From positions 62,001 through 126,000 of the forward strand of contig JAAXWP010000002.1 of the NCBI GenBank assembly GCA_013334925.1: 64,000 bases of DNA. The letters are read 5' to 3'. The stretch is from Chlorobiaceae bacterium. Its GTDB lineage: Bacteria > Bacteroidota > Chlorobiia > Chlorobiales > Chlorobiaceae. The position numbers were made by a program, and so were the translations under genes. Under the pieces are notes generated by a model. The model made no database searches and was not told the DNA's origin. It was given only the letters and a program-made list of their open reading frames with translations. Position 1 is the stretch's first letter. Each line of letters begins with the position of its first letter. Below are positions 29,181-38,924 of this stretch, in pieces.

Positions 29181-29780
29181 ATGGCCCGTTATGGAATGAT
29201 CATGGATTTGCGGACCTGCGTCGGATGCCAGGCCTGCATGGCTGCATGCGCCACCGAAAACCAGACACCGTTCTGGAGCGGAAAATTCCGCACGCACGTC
29301 GAGGATAAAACCAGAGGCGCTTTCCCCGATGTAACGAGGGAGTTGCTGCCAAGACTCTGCATGCACTGTGATAACACCCCATGCCTGTCGGCATGCCCCA
29401 CTGGCGCAACCTTCATGAACAGGGATGGTGTCGTACTGGTCAATTTCGACCGATGCATCGGCTGTTATGCCTGCTGCGTAGCCTGTCCGTACGATGCCCG
29501 ATATCCCTATGACCGTGAAGATGTCGACAGAGAGCACGAGCTGTATGGCAAAACCGTCACGCATGAAATGCCGCACGTCGACAAATGCACCTTCTGCACA
29601 CACCGGGTGTCGGAACATCGCGAACCGGCTTGCGTCAGCACCTGCCCGACCAATACCCGCATCTTCGGCAATCTCGACGATGCAGCGAGCGAAGTGCACA
29701 AGCTGGCAGTCAGCGGAAAAGCCCGTGTGCTCAACGAGGGCCTGGGAACTTCACCGAAAGTAATGTACATCCCATCGTAA
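29181..29780 (+). CDS. Four-cluster ferredoxin-type electron-transfer subunit (PsrB-like)
   Basis: 199 aa; CVGCQACMAAC, CMHCDNTPCLSAC, CIGCYACCVAC, CTFCTHR...CVSTC. Confidence 0.93.
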   Translation: MARYGMIMDLRTCVGCQACMAACATENQTPFWSGKFRTHVEDKTRGAFPDVTRELLPRLCMHCDNTPCLSACPTGATFMNRDGVVLVNFDRCIGCYACCVACPYDARYPYDREDVDREHELYGKTVTHEMPHVDKCTFCTHRVSEHREPACVSTCPTNTRIFGNLDDAASEVHKLAVSGKARVLNEGLGTSPKVMYIPS

Positions 29781-29794
29781 AGGAGGATATCCAT

Positions 29795-30709
29795 ATGACG
29801 TTCGTTCATCAGGAAGTATGGCACTGGCAGATCGCGACCTACCTGTTCCTGGGAGGTCTGGGCGGCGCCACTTTCGCCATCAGCGCCGTTCTCCACCTCT
29901 TTGAAGGTTGTGACCGGAAAATGCTTTCCGTCGCCATCATGTCGTCGATCGCCTTTCTGGTCATCGGCACCATTTTTCTGCTCGCCGACATGCTGCAGCC
30001 CCTGAAAGCCATCTATGCACTGACCAATCCACGATCATGGATCTTCTGGGGTGTCATCTTCATCAATTTCTACTTCGTTTCGGCCATTGCCTATGTCATC
30101 CCTCTTCTGGAGACCTGGCCGCAATTGCTGCCGATCATCCGGAAGATTCCCCAGCCTGTCCTGAGTCTTCTGGAGCGCTTCAACAAACTTGCTGCGCTGA
30201 CCGGTTCAGCCGCTGGATTTCTGGTCGCGATCTATACCGGTCTGCTCATTTCAGCCGCACCAGCGATCAGTTTCTGGAATACGCCAGCCCTTCCACTGCT
30301 GTTTGTCATTTCAGGGTTTTCGACCGGTGCCGCCTATCTCCTGCTGCTGTCGACTTTCTCGAAAAATGAGAGCGCATGGAAAATCACGGCAAAACTTGAA
30401 CAGCTCGACGCAGTCCTCATCGTCAGCGAGCTGATCATCCTGGGCGCCTATTTCAATTTCGCCCTCTTCCTGCCAACCGGAGCCAGGGCCTCGGCCGAGT
30501 ATCTGTTCCACAGCCCGGTATTCCTCGTCGGGTTCTTCATTGCAGGCCTGATTGTGCCACTGGCCATCGAAACCTATGGCATCTTCTTCAGCGGGCATTC
30601 AAAAAAATCGGGATCTCTTCTTGTCGCCGCCAGTGCACTGGTACTTGTCGGCGGATACCTGCTGCGTATCTACGTCCTCAAGGCAGGCATTTTCCAGTAC
30701 CCGTGGTAA
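29795..30709 (+). CDS. NrfD/PsrC-family membrane quinone-interacting subunit
   Basis: ATG at 29795 after aaggagg RBS; MTFVHQEVWHWQIATYLFLGGLGGATFAISA typical NrfD start. Confidence 0.9.
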   Translation: MTFVHQEVWHWQIATYLFLGGLGGATFAISAVLHLFEGCDRKMLSVAIMSSIAFLVIGTIFLLADMLQPLKAIYALTNPRSWIFWGVIFINFYFVSAIAYVIPLLETWPQLLPIIRKIPQPVLSLLERFNKLAALTGSAAGFLVAIYTGLLISAAPAISFWNTPALPLLFVISGFSTGAAYLLLLSTFSKNESAWKITAKLEQLDAVLIVSELIILGAYFNFALFLPTGARASAEYLFHSPVFLVGFFIAGLIVPLAIETYGIFFSGHSKKSGSLLVAASALVLVGGYLLRIYVLKAGIFQYPW

Positions 30710-30791
30710 TCAGCAAATCCGATTCCCCAACACATCAGGACCGGGAAGCGAGCCGATCGCATCGCTTCCCGGTCGAGACTCAGAACCGCCC

Positions 30792-31382
30792 ATGTCATCT
30801 TTGCATCAACAAGCCGGCATCTTCAGGTTCCTGAACCGTGCCTTCGCCTACCCTAACGAGGCTTTTTTGCCTGAACTGCGTAACACCTCCCTTGCGCTTG
30901 CGAAACTTGCCGAACCGCCCATAAACATTATCGCTGCATTTGAACGCGAGCCGCTTGAGTCATTACAGGCAGAATATACCCGACTGTTCATCAACGGTTA
31001 TCCCGATACCCCCTGCCCTCCCTATGAATCGGTCTACCTCGAACATCAGATGCATGGAAAGGCAACCATGGATGTACAGAAAGCCTATCGCGAGTGGGAT
31101 CTGAGCGTCGAGGCCGGTCTGGTCGATCATCTCTCCACAGAATTTGAATTTCTCGCGTTTCTCGCCACTGCACACGCTTTGCAGTCACCAATCTCTGAGG
31201 AAGCCGAAAAAAGCATCAGGGAATTCCTTGGGAAACATCTCTGCAGATGGCTTCCCTCGTTCATCGCCGACCTGAAAAATTCAGCGCGCATCGATGCCTA
31301 TACCCGCCTGGCTTTGTGGATGGAATCGCTTATGCCCTCTTATTGCGCTGAGAAGAGCACGTCTGCGCAAACAGGCTCCTGA
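30792..31382 (+). CDS. TorD/DmsD-like molybdoenzyme chaperone
   Basis: MSSLHQQAGIFRFLNRAFAYPNEAF...LQAEYTRLFINGYPDTPCPPYESVYLE. Confidence 0.88.
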   Translation: MSSLHQQAGIFRFLNRAFAYPNEAFLPELRNTSLALAKLAEPPINIIAAFEREPLESLQAEYTRLFINGYPDTPCPPYESVYLEHQMHGKATMDVQKAYREWDLSVEAGLVDHLSTEFEFLAFLATAHALQSPISEEAEKSIREFLGKHLCRWLPSFIADLKNSARIDAYTRLALWMESLMPSYCAEKSTSAQTGS

Positions 31383-31545
31383 GCAGATGCTCCGGCAATT
31401 CGAACCATTTGGCAGCTTTTTCCGGTTATAGTTTGTATAATCGAAAAAATACTATATCGTTATTTAGTAGTATTCTGATCGGGAGTCTGCTGAAACTCGC
31501 CTGTGGTTTGAAGTTTACTGAACCCATATTATTCAATCAGTCACG

Positions 31546-32382
31546 ATGAACTATCTGGAATTCACCGCCATTCTGGCGGGAGGCTCTTTTGCTGCCGGCG
31601 TGCTGGGAGCCCTGACCGGTCTGGGTGGTGGCGTGGTGATCGTACCGCTGCTCACACTCGGGCTTGGCATCGACCTGCGCTACGCAGTTGGCGCTTCACT
31701 GGTCGCGGTCATCGCAACCTCTTCGGGCGCTGCCGCCGCATACGTCAAGGAGGGATATACCAATATCCGGATCGGTATGTTTCTGACCATCGCAACGACA
31801 ATCGGCGCGCTCTGCGGAGCGTTACTGGCGGGAATCCTCTCGACAAAAATCATCGCCATCATCTTTGGCGTTGTACTCATCTACTCGGCGTATCTGTCGA
31901 GCAAAGCGAAGGAAGATCATTCTGACGACTCCAGCCCGGACCCGCTTGCCGTCCGTCTGAAGCTGAACAGTTCATATCCCACACTGAGTGGGGAAAAACA
32001 GTATGCAGTTCATAACGTAGGTGCCGGATTCGGCCTCATGGGCCTTGCCGGCATACTTTCAGGACTCCTCGGCATAGGCTCCGGGGCCGTGAAGGTGCTT
32101 GCCATGGACCATGCCATGCGGCTGCCCTTCAAGGTTTCCACGACCACCAGCAATTTCATGATCGGTGTAACCGCCGCAGCGAGCGCAGGAGTCTATCTTA
32201 TGAGAGGATATATCGATCCGGGCATAGCGATGCCGGTTATGCTGGGTATTCTCGGCGGATCGCTGCTCGGCGCCCGCCTGCTGATGAAGTTTCATCCGAA
32301 GGTGCTTCGCCTGGTCTTCGGCGTGGTCATCATGGCCCTGGGAGTTGAAATGATCTACAACGGCTTTACCGGAAAAATCTGA
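31546..32382 (+). CDS. TauE/SafE-family sulfite/sulfonate transporter
   Basis: 278 aa; GVLGALTGLGGGVVIVPLLTLGLG and LGIGSGAVKVLAMDHAMRLPFKVSTTTSNFMIG. Confidence 0.9.
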   Translation: MNYLEFTAILAGGSFAAGVLGALTGLGGGVVIVPLLTLGLGIDLRYAVGASLVAVIATSSGAAAAYVKEGYTNIRIGMFLTIATTIGALCGALLAGILSTKIIAIIFGVVLIYSAYLSSKAKEDHSDDSSPDPLAVRLKLNSSYPTLSGEKQYAVHNVGAGFGLMGLAGILSGLLGIGSGAVKVLAMDHAMRLPFKVSTTTSNFMIGVTAAASAGVYLMRGYIDPGIAMPVMLGILGGSLLGARLLMKFHPKVLRLVFGVVIMALGVEMIYNGFTGKI

Positions 32383-32383
32383 T

Positions 32384-32776
32384 ATGAAACAGAAAGCACT
32401 CTGGACTGACAACAGCATCCAGGAGATCATGGGCAATCTGCTCATCCTTGGCGTCGTCATTTCGGCATCGATAGCGATTGTGGGAGGCTCGATATTCCTG
32501 TTCAGGCATGGTGGCGAACAGCCGAGCTACCATATTTTCCATGGAGCACCAGCCCAGCTGCGATCATTGAGCGGAGTAATCGAGCAGACGCGGACCTTTC
32601 ACGGCAGGGGGATCATCCAGCTCGGATTGATGGTTCTTATCATGACCCCGATAGCCAGGGTGATCTTCTCGGTATTCGCTTTCCTGAAAGAAAAAGATTA
32701 CCTCTATGTCACGGTCAACCTGATCGTGCTCGGTTTTCTTCTGTTCAGTCTTTTTGGTGGCATAGCCATCAGATGA
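32384..32776 (+). CDS. DUF1634 membrane protein, TauE-linked
   Basis: 130 aa; starts 1 bp after the TauE stop; TM-rich GRGIIQLGLMVLIMTPIARVIFSVFAFLKEKDYLYV. Confidence 0.8.
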   Translation: MKQKALWTDNSIQEIMGNLLILGVVISASIAIVGGSIFLFRHGGEQPSYHIFHGAPAQLRSLSGVIEQTRTFHGRGIIQLGLMVLIMTPIARVIFSVFAFLKEKDYLYVTVNLIVLGFLLFSLFGGIAIR

Positions 32777-32815
32777 ACCGGCCAGATGAGTACGGGCTCA
32801 GACCGGAGCGGCTTC

Positions 32816-33460
32816 TCAGAACGATCGCATCGCCCGTACGCTCGCCCTGGCGCTCTTTTCAACGGCCAGAGACACTCCGCTGTTCAGATTGACTCCCCAG
32901 GCCTGTCCTGCGTTCTGTTCGGAAGAGCTCCAGTACAGCCCGCTGGCAAATTTCACCAGGGACGCCCTGTTCTGGCAAACCTTCTCCAGCTCCTCCTTGC
33001 TTGGCAGATACCAGTCATCATAGGTTGAACAGTCAACTGTGGTATTGTACGAAAGACAAAGACTGGCAGCGCAGGGACCACGACCTGACTGTCCAATGAT
33101 TTTACGGGAATTGGTCTTGCCTGCATTGAGCGCGGCACAGGTTCCGGTCGCCTGATCGGGCATACTGCTCCAGACGATCTCCTTACCGACATCCTCGGTA
33201 GAAATGACCCGCCCATGCAATTGCCCCGGAACATAACCAGGATCCCCTGGCTGCAGGATATAGGCGACTATACCACCTCCATACAGGTCGCCGACAGTCA
33301 GAACGCCGGCAACATCATCACGATCTTCTGCAGATTGCGCTGAGTACGCAGGCAGGCTCGTGAACAGTAGAAGCGCCAAACTGGCAAGGCCAGCGAACAT
33401 AAGGGTAAAATTGAACCGGAAACGAAAGAGGAAGAAAGCAATACGAGGTAGGTTGTTCAT
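32816..33460 (-). CDS. Secreted DUF1566/Lcl-C-domain protein, paralog of the 22226 gene
   Basis: 214 aa; VGDLYGGGIVAYILQPGDPGYVPGQLHG..., YDDWYLPSKEELEKV, LYWSSSEQNAGQAW, ASVRAMRSF. Confidence 0.78.
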   Translation of the reverse strand: MNNLPRIAFFLFRFRFNFTLMFAGLASLALLLFTSLPAYSAQSAEDRDDVAGVLTVGDLYGGGIVAYILQPGDPGYVPGQLHGRVISTEDVGKEIVWSSMPDQATGTCAALNAGKTNSRKIIGQSGRGPCAASLCLSYNTTVDCSTYDDWYLPSKEELEKVCQNRASLVKFASGLYWSSSEQNAGQAWGVNLNSGVSLAVEKSARASVRAMRSF

Positions 33461-33831
33461 GATCCCGAAGGCGAAAGCGTGGTATTGATCTTGATAAAAA
33501 TGTAAAGCACTGAAAAGTAACCTGTATTTTCATCAACTCAAATATATAACCGGGATATAAATCCTGTTTTCCATCGAAAGCATCTCAAAGAACCATGCAA
33601 ACCGCCCGTCACTGTCAAATCGACAGCCGAGTGACGCATTTCCTCTCGCTATGCAACCCGTCAGATCGACAGGATTTCTGAGCAGCTGTGTCAATGCATT
33701 TCATAACAGACAGTTACACACCGCCCTCCACTCTGGCATCCTGTTTGCAGTAATGGTTGCAAAATTCAGGTTTTTCTTTCCCGCGCCCCGGTGAAAAACC
33801 GCACTTCAGCAGTAATATCTCTTGGCACGGC

Positions 33832-34932
33832 ATGCACTCCCAAACGTTCTGGTCGTTCATACGCAACCTCGTCGCACAGGAACTCTATCTGCACAACGGA
33901 CCTGACCTCACCAGACCCGTCAGTATTCATGCCATGATCAACGAACGCTGCAACTGCCGTTGCAGACATTGTGAACTATGGCGCATGGATGAGTACACAG
34001 AAGAGGCCTCGATCGAAAAGTGGAAGCAAGGAGTGCTGAGCATCAGGGAGTTCACCGGCCCCTGCACCGTCCATTTCAGTGGCGGCGAACCGCTTCTCAA
34101 GCAAGGGTTTATCGATCTTGTTCGTTTTTGTCACGAACACGATATCGGAGCGGCTATCACCACGAACGGTCGGCTTATCAACGAAATCTCTGCCTCTGAA
34201 CTGATTGCGGCAAAACCTTCATGTCTCAATATTTCGGTGACATCTCACCTTGCAGCAGTGCATGACCGGATAAGAAACGTCAACGGCCTTTTCAAAATTA
34301 TCAGACAAGGTCTCGGCCTCATCCGTTCTGAACAGGCAAGGCAGGGAGTCGAATTCCCGGTTTTCATCAAAACCACGGTGATGTCCGATAATTTCAGAAC
34401 TCTTCCGGAACTGGTCTCCTGGGCGGTTGAAGCAGGCGCGGACGGGGTGAGTTTTCAGCCACTGGGAAGATGGTCGAAAGAGACGTATCGGGAACTCTGG
34501 ATTGGGCAAACCGAGCTGCCTGAACTTGAAGAGATGCTGACACGCCTGATTTCAATGAAACATGACGGCATGCCGATCCTCAACAGCGATGAATCACTGC
34601 GCCTCATCAGCGCCGGATTCAGGGAAGAGAGTGCTTTCAGGTCTCGTTTTCCTTGCCGTATAGGCCTCCAGCAGCTCTATATCCTTCCTGACGGTGAGGT
34701 GAAACTCTGCCCGCAGTTACCCGGTATCGGAAACATTTTCACCAGATCGGCCAGAGAAATCTGGAAAAGTCCACGGGCAAGAGTTATCAGAGATGCGTCC
34801 ATAAGATGCAAGCGACATTGCCTGTTCACCTGCCGTTCCGACAAAACAGTCGGCAGCCGTATCGGGCAGGCAATGGCCATGCTGAGTGGACAGCAGACGG
34901 GAGTACCCCATTCCATGAACAGCCATGGATAA
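33832..34932 (+). CDS. Radical SAM protein with SPASM-like C-terminal Cys cluster
   Basis: CNCRCRHC (CX3CX2C), FSGGEPLL, C-terminal CRIGLQQLYILPDGEVKLCPQLPGIGNIF...CKRHCLFTC; ORF track extends to a TTG at 33757. Confidence 0.85.
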   Translation: MHSQTFWSFIRNLVAQELYLHNGPDLTRPVSIHAMINERCNCRCRHCELWRMDEYTEEASIEKWKQGVLSIREFTGPCTVHFSGGEPLLKQGFIDLVRFCHEHDIGAAITTNGRLINEISASELIAAKPSCLNISVTSHLAAVHDRIRNVNGLFKIIRQGLGLIRSEQARQGVEFPVFIKTTVMSDNFRTLPELVSWAVEAGADGVSFQPLGRWSKETYRELWIGQTELPELEEMLTRLISMKHDGMPILNSDESLRLISAGFREESAFRSRFPCRIGLQQLYILPDGEVKLCPQLPGIGNIFTRSAREIWKSPRARVIRDASIRCKRHCLFTCRSDKTVGSRIGQAMAMLSGQQTGVPHSMNSHG

Positions 34933-35004
34933 GCCATCCTGCTTTATAAAAACCGATCGCAGGATGCTCTCCATAAGATCTGAAAAACCAGACACCGGCG
35001 CTGT

Positions 35005-36114
35005 TCACTGACAAGACTGATGGCGTCTTGTTTTCCTGAAGGAAGCTTGTGTTCTCTCTTCGGCCGTTACCGACGGGTGTTCATTTCCGACAAGACAGAT
35101 CGCCATCCCCAACTGCAGAGCGATAGACTCCAGTTGCTTTCTCAGGTAATCCGGAAAACCTCCGGAACATGCAGATGCAACTACCAGGCAGCCAAGCAGT
35201 CGCTCTCTGAACCTGATAGGAATGACGGCAAGTGTCTCGGGTTTTTCATTAAGAAAGAAACGGTTCTCCGTAATCGGCAGTTCGGTTAACCCTGAATACA
35301 GAGCCCTTGAGGTAGTCAGAAGCCGATACGGCAGACTTCCGGCACGATAATGACGGCCTTTCTCGCCAGGTGCGCTGCCCAAGCCCTGGTGAACAGCAAG
35401 ATCCATGCGCTCCTCCTGTGGTTTTGCAAGGTAGATACCTCCGGATGAGAGATCGGAGATTCTGAGCGCGACTTGCAGACCATGGTCGAGCACCTCGTCG
35501 AGTGACTCAGCGTCACGAAATTTCGATATGAATTCAAGCTCTTCAGTAAGCAGCTTCTCCGATCGGTCACGTAGTATGGCACTTACAATCATGTTTCCGG
35601 ACAGCCTCAACAGATCGAGCCGCCCCATATCCCACTGCATGAAGTGTCTGACCGCGGTTATTCCGATGAATCCGAATACCTGCTCATCGGCGACAAGAGG
35701 CACAAATGCGAAAGACCTGATGTTCCGCCGTGAAAGAAGTGCCCTTTCCGTGACTGCACCGGCAGGCAGAAGGTCAATATCAGAAATGCTCAATGACTCA
35801 CTCCTCATCAGATAGCCTCGCAGAAACGGATAGAGATCCAGAGGCAATTCCCGAACCTGATCGAACGCACCGTATTCCAAATCGGAATACCATTCGTGGA
35901 TCAGATCGAGATGAAGGCGATCCGCTCCCAACCGATAGACCACACTGCAATCTGCACCGAAATAACGCCCTACAAGCCCCATTGCCTCATTCAGCGCTTC
36001 ATCGAGGCCATGCTTTCCGGAATGCAACGGTAACCATGACAGCCTTGACATCAACCGCAGAAAACTCCCTTCTCCTGATCCATCCAGCATGGCATCATCA
36101 ACATATTTGTTCAT
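35005..36114 (-). CDS. Tandem GAF-domain protein without an obvious output domain
   Basis: 369 aa; two GAF-like segments (SFAFVPLVADEQVFGFIGI; TLAVIPIRFRERLLGCLVVASA). Confidence 0.65.
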   Translation of the reverse strand: MNKYVDDAMLDGSGEGSFLRLMSRLSWLPLHSGKHGLDEALNEAMGLVGRYFGADCSVVYRLGADRLHLDLIHEWYSDLEYGAFDQVRELPLDLYPFLRGYLMRSESLSISDIDLLPAGAVTERALLSRRNIRSFAFVPLVADEQVFGFIGITAVRHFMQWDMGRLDLLRLSGNMIVSAILRDRSEKLLTEELEFISKFRDAESLDEVLDHGLQVALRISDLSSGGIYLAKPQEERMDLAVHQGLGSAPGEKGRHYRAGSLPYRLLTTSRALYSGLTELPITENRFFLNEKPETLAVIPIRFRERLLGCLVVASACSGGFPDYLRKQLESIALQLGMAICLVGNEHPSVTAEERTQASFRKTRRHQSCQ

Positions 36115-36499
36115 TCAGATCTTCGTTGTCGGTACTGCGTGCGCCCCTCACATCCAAGTGCATGAAAGCCGCGGTCAACTGAAAGGATGCAGCACCTTAT
36201 GTTGCATATGACTTGCATTACCGGCACCATTGCGGGTAACAGTCTTCGAGATTATGCATGACAAAAAAAATGCCACTCAACGATGATGACGGTAAACGTA
36301 CATGGGGAACAAAGTTGACGCAATCGGGGCGAGTAACGGAAAATGATAATTACTGTCAGATTGCGAGAGAAGATGCAGCGGCTCTCTCAGTGCGATGTAA
36401 TACTGGCGTCACCTGGCAGCAAAAATCGCTGGAAAACGGCAGTATCACATAACGAACGTGCGTTTTACACACGACATGAAGGAAAATAATTCGTCAAAT

Positions 36500-37864
36500 C
36501 TACAGGCTGTATACTTTCAGCCTTCGATACAGGGTTGCCTCGCTGATATCGAGCAGCTCCGCTGCAGCACGCCTGTTTCCACGAGTCCTTTTCAGGGCTT
36601 TGCGGATCGCCTCCCGTTCATGAAAAGCGACACTGGCCGGGTATTCAGCTGCCTCGTGATCAGGTTCATCGAACGAAAACTGATCGATGTTCAGGATTTC
36701 GGCTCCGATGACCATGCCTGAGGTCAGCGTAATCGCCCGGCGAATTACATTTTCCAGTTCGCGGATGTTGCCTGGCCATTCGTATGCACACAGTACGTCC
36801 ATGGCTGAAGCGGAAATTCTTTTTTCAGGATAACCCTCCCCAGTCAGCTGACGCATGAAATGATCGCATAATGCGGGAATATCCTGGGTGCGTTCCCGTA
36901 AAGGGCTGGCGTGAATGGTGATTGCGTTCAGACGATAATAGAGATCCTGTCGGAACTGACCTTTCCTGACCGATTCTGCAAGATTGATGTTTGTCGCTGC
37001 CACGATCCTGATATCGACAGGATGCAGCCTGATATCGCCAACCGGCTTGACGGCACGCTCCTGAAGCGTCCTGAGCAGCTTCGCCTGCAACGGCAGGGAG
37101 AGTTCTGCCACCTCGTCCAGAAACAGAGTACCGCGATCAGCAGAACGAATGAGGCCGGTTGTCGTACGATCAGCCCCGGTAAACGCCCCCTTGATGTGCC
37201 CGAACAGTTCACTCTCGATTATGTTCTCACTTATTGCGGCACAATCGACCGGAACGAACACCTCCTTTTGTCTCGGACTGTGATGATGGATAGCCCTTGC
37301 AATGACCTCCTTGCCGGTTCCGCTCTCTCCCTGAAGCAGGATCGTCGTATCCGTAGGGGCAATTTTCAGAAGAAGACTTTTCAGCTTCATCATTTCGGGC
37401 GACTCGCCGACCAGCCCCTGATAACTGAATGCTCCAGCGCCTGCAACCGATGCGCCCATATCTGCCGATCCATGCCTGTTGCGGGAGGACACCGAAACAG
37501 GCTGGACGATGGACGATGGAGATACTATTCGAGCGAGCTGATCGGCCGACAGAGTTTCCAGCCCGGTCAGGGTTGCGTTCAGCTCAAGGTCATCACTGAA
37601 AAACATGGCACGAACATGCCGGTTTCGCTCCAGAAAGCCATGCAGTACCTGCAACTCATCGATAACGGAGCCTCCATTCAAAGCGACAAGTACGAGATCC
37701 ACACGGCCGGTGTCTGCTATCAAAGCAAGATCCTTGACGGACTCTGTCCATACCAGCCTGAGATCCGGTCGATCAATGATACAGGAACTTCGCCCCGCAC
37801 TTTTCCGTCGATCCCCGACGATAACAAGAGTTGCACGTTTCATCTGGGGGGTAATTTTCATCAC
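36500..37864 (-). CDS. Sigma-54-dependent Fis-type activator with degenerate receiver-like N-terminus
   Basis: 454 aa; GESGTGKE, ELFGHIKGAFTGAD, C-terminal HTH NRRAAAELLDISEATLYRRLKVYSL; VDLVLVALNGGS lacks phospho-acceptor Asp. Confidence 0.88.
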   Translation of the reverse strand: MMKITPQMKRATLVIVGDRRKSAGRSSCIIDRPDLRLVWTESVKDLALIADTGRVDLVLVALNGGSVIDELQVLHGFLERNRHVRAMFFSDDLELNATLTGLETLSADQLARIVSPSSIVQPVSVSSRNRHGSADMGASVAGAGAFSYQGLVGESPEMMKLKSLLLKIAPTDTTILLQGESGTGKEVIARAIHHHSPRQKEVFVPVDCAAISENIIESELFGHIKGAFTGADRTTTGLIRSADRGTLFLDEVAELSLPLQAKLLRTLQERAVKPVGDIRLHPVDIRIVAATNINLAESVRKGQFRQDLYYRLNAITIHASPLRERTQDIPALCDHFMRQLTGEGYPEKRISASAMDVLCAYEWPGNIRELENVIRRAITLTSGMVIGAEILNIDQFSFDEPDHEAAEYPASVAFHEREAIRKALKRTRGNRRAAAELLDISEATLYRRLKVYSL

Positions 37865-38525
37865 TGTTGTTTACCGATTGGCGACTCACGCCATGATTAC
37901 CGTAAAAAAAGGGCTTCTGGCGCATGCGTTCAAAGCTGTTCAGCGCAAGATCGCCACTCCCGCAACAATGATTAGAGCAAATTCAATGCCAATAACTCAT
38001 AAAACCACCGCATATAGTGAAAAATCAACCTCTTATATAGGTTATCACAGAAAACCGAGTGTGTTATGAATTCCGGATATATCCTGCGATTTCTCAATAC
38101 GAGACTCCTGAAAAGTTTCCATCCTCAAAGCTGATCATTTCTCTCTCATGCATCTGACGATTGCCGCTCAATAAGGTTGAGCACCCGGAACCAGCGATCA
38201 GTCGTGCAAACTCCTCTGCGACGCTCCCCCGAATAAGCCGAGCGGCTTAACATTCTCAAATTTCACTACCTGCGATCACTTGCCCAATGGAGCAGGCACC
38301 TGCAAATAAAATGCATATCCGGGCATTAGTCTTATTATTTTTACCAATAACCATCATTAAGTTAGTTTTTTTCACTAATATCAATTAACAGCTTTAATTA
38401 TCAAACTTACACCAACCAACAAACAACTGTAGGAGAATCAAAACGGACCAGGTAATCGCAAAGGTTCACTTTCTGCATTTGCGTACAGAGTAATCAAGAA
38501 GACACGAACAGCAACCGTCCAAGCC

Positions 38526-38879
38526 ATGAAAAAAATTGAAGCCATCATTCGGGCAAGCAAGTACGAAGAGGTCAAAAAAGCCCTTCATGAAATCGACATC
38601 GATTTCTTCACCTGGTGGGATGTAACAGGGCAGGGCAACGATCAGAAGCACAAAAAGGAAATTTACCGCGGCACGATCAGAGATACCTCATACATCTCGC
38701 GTCGCTGCCTGTCGATCGTCGTTCGAGACATCAATCTTCAGAAAACCATCGACTGCCTCCTGAGAACGGCCGGTACCGGAGAGGTAGGTGACGGAAAAAT
38801 CTTTGTATCGACCATCGAGCAATCCTACAGAATCCGCACCGGAGAGAGCGGTGACGACTCTCTCTACAACAGGGATTAG
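38526..38879 (+). CDS. glnB: PII nitrogen regulatory protein, Bacteroidota/Chlorobi-type
   Basis: 117 aa; MKKIEAIIRASKYEEVKKALHEI, TGEVGDGKIFVSTIEQSYRIRTGESGDD; directly upstream of amt. Confidence 0.92.
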   Translation: MKKIEAIIRASKYEEVKKALHEIDIDFFTWWDVTGQGNDQKHKKEIYRGTIRDTSYISRRCLSIVVRDINLQKTIDCLLRTAGTGEVGDGKIFVSTIEQSYRIRTGESGDDSLYNRD

Positions 38880-38924
38880 CGTTCACGGGCAGGGGTTTCA
38901 ACAACACAGCAATCACAACAAATC

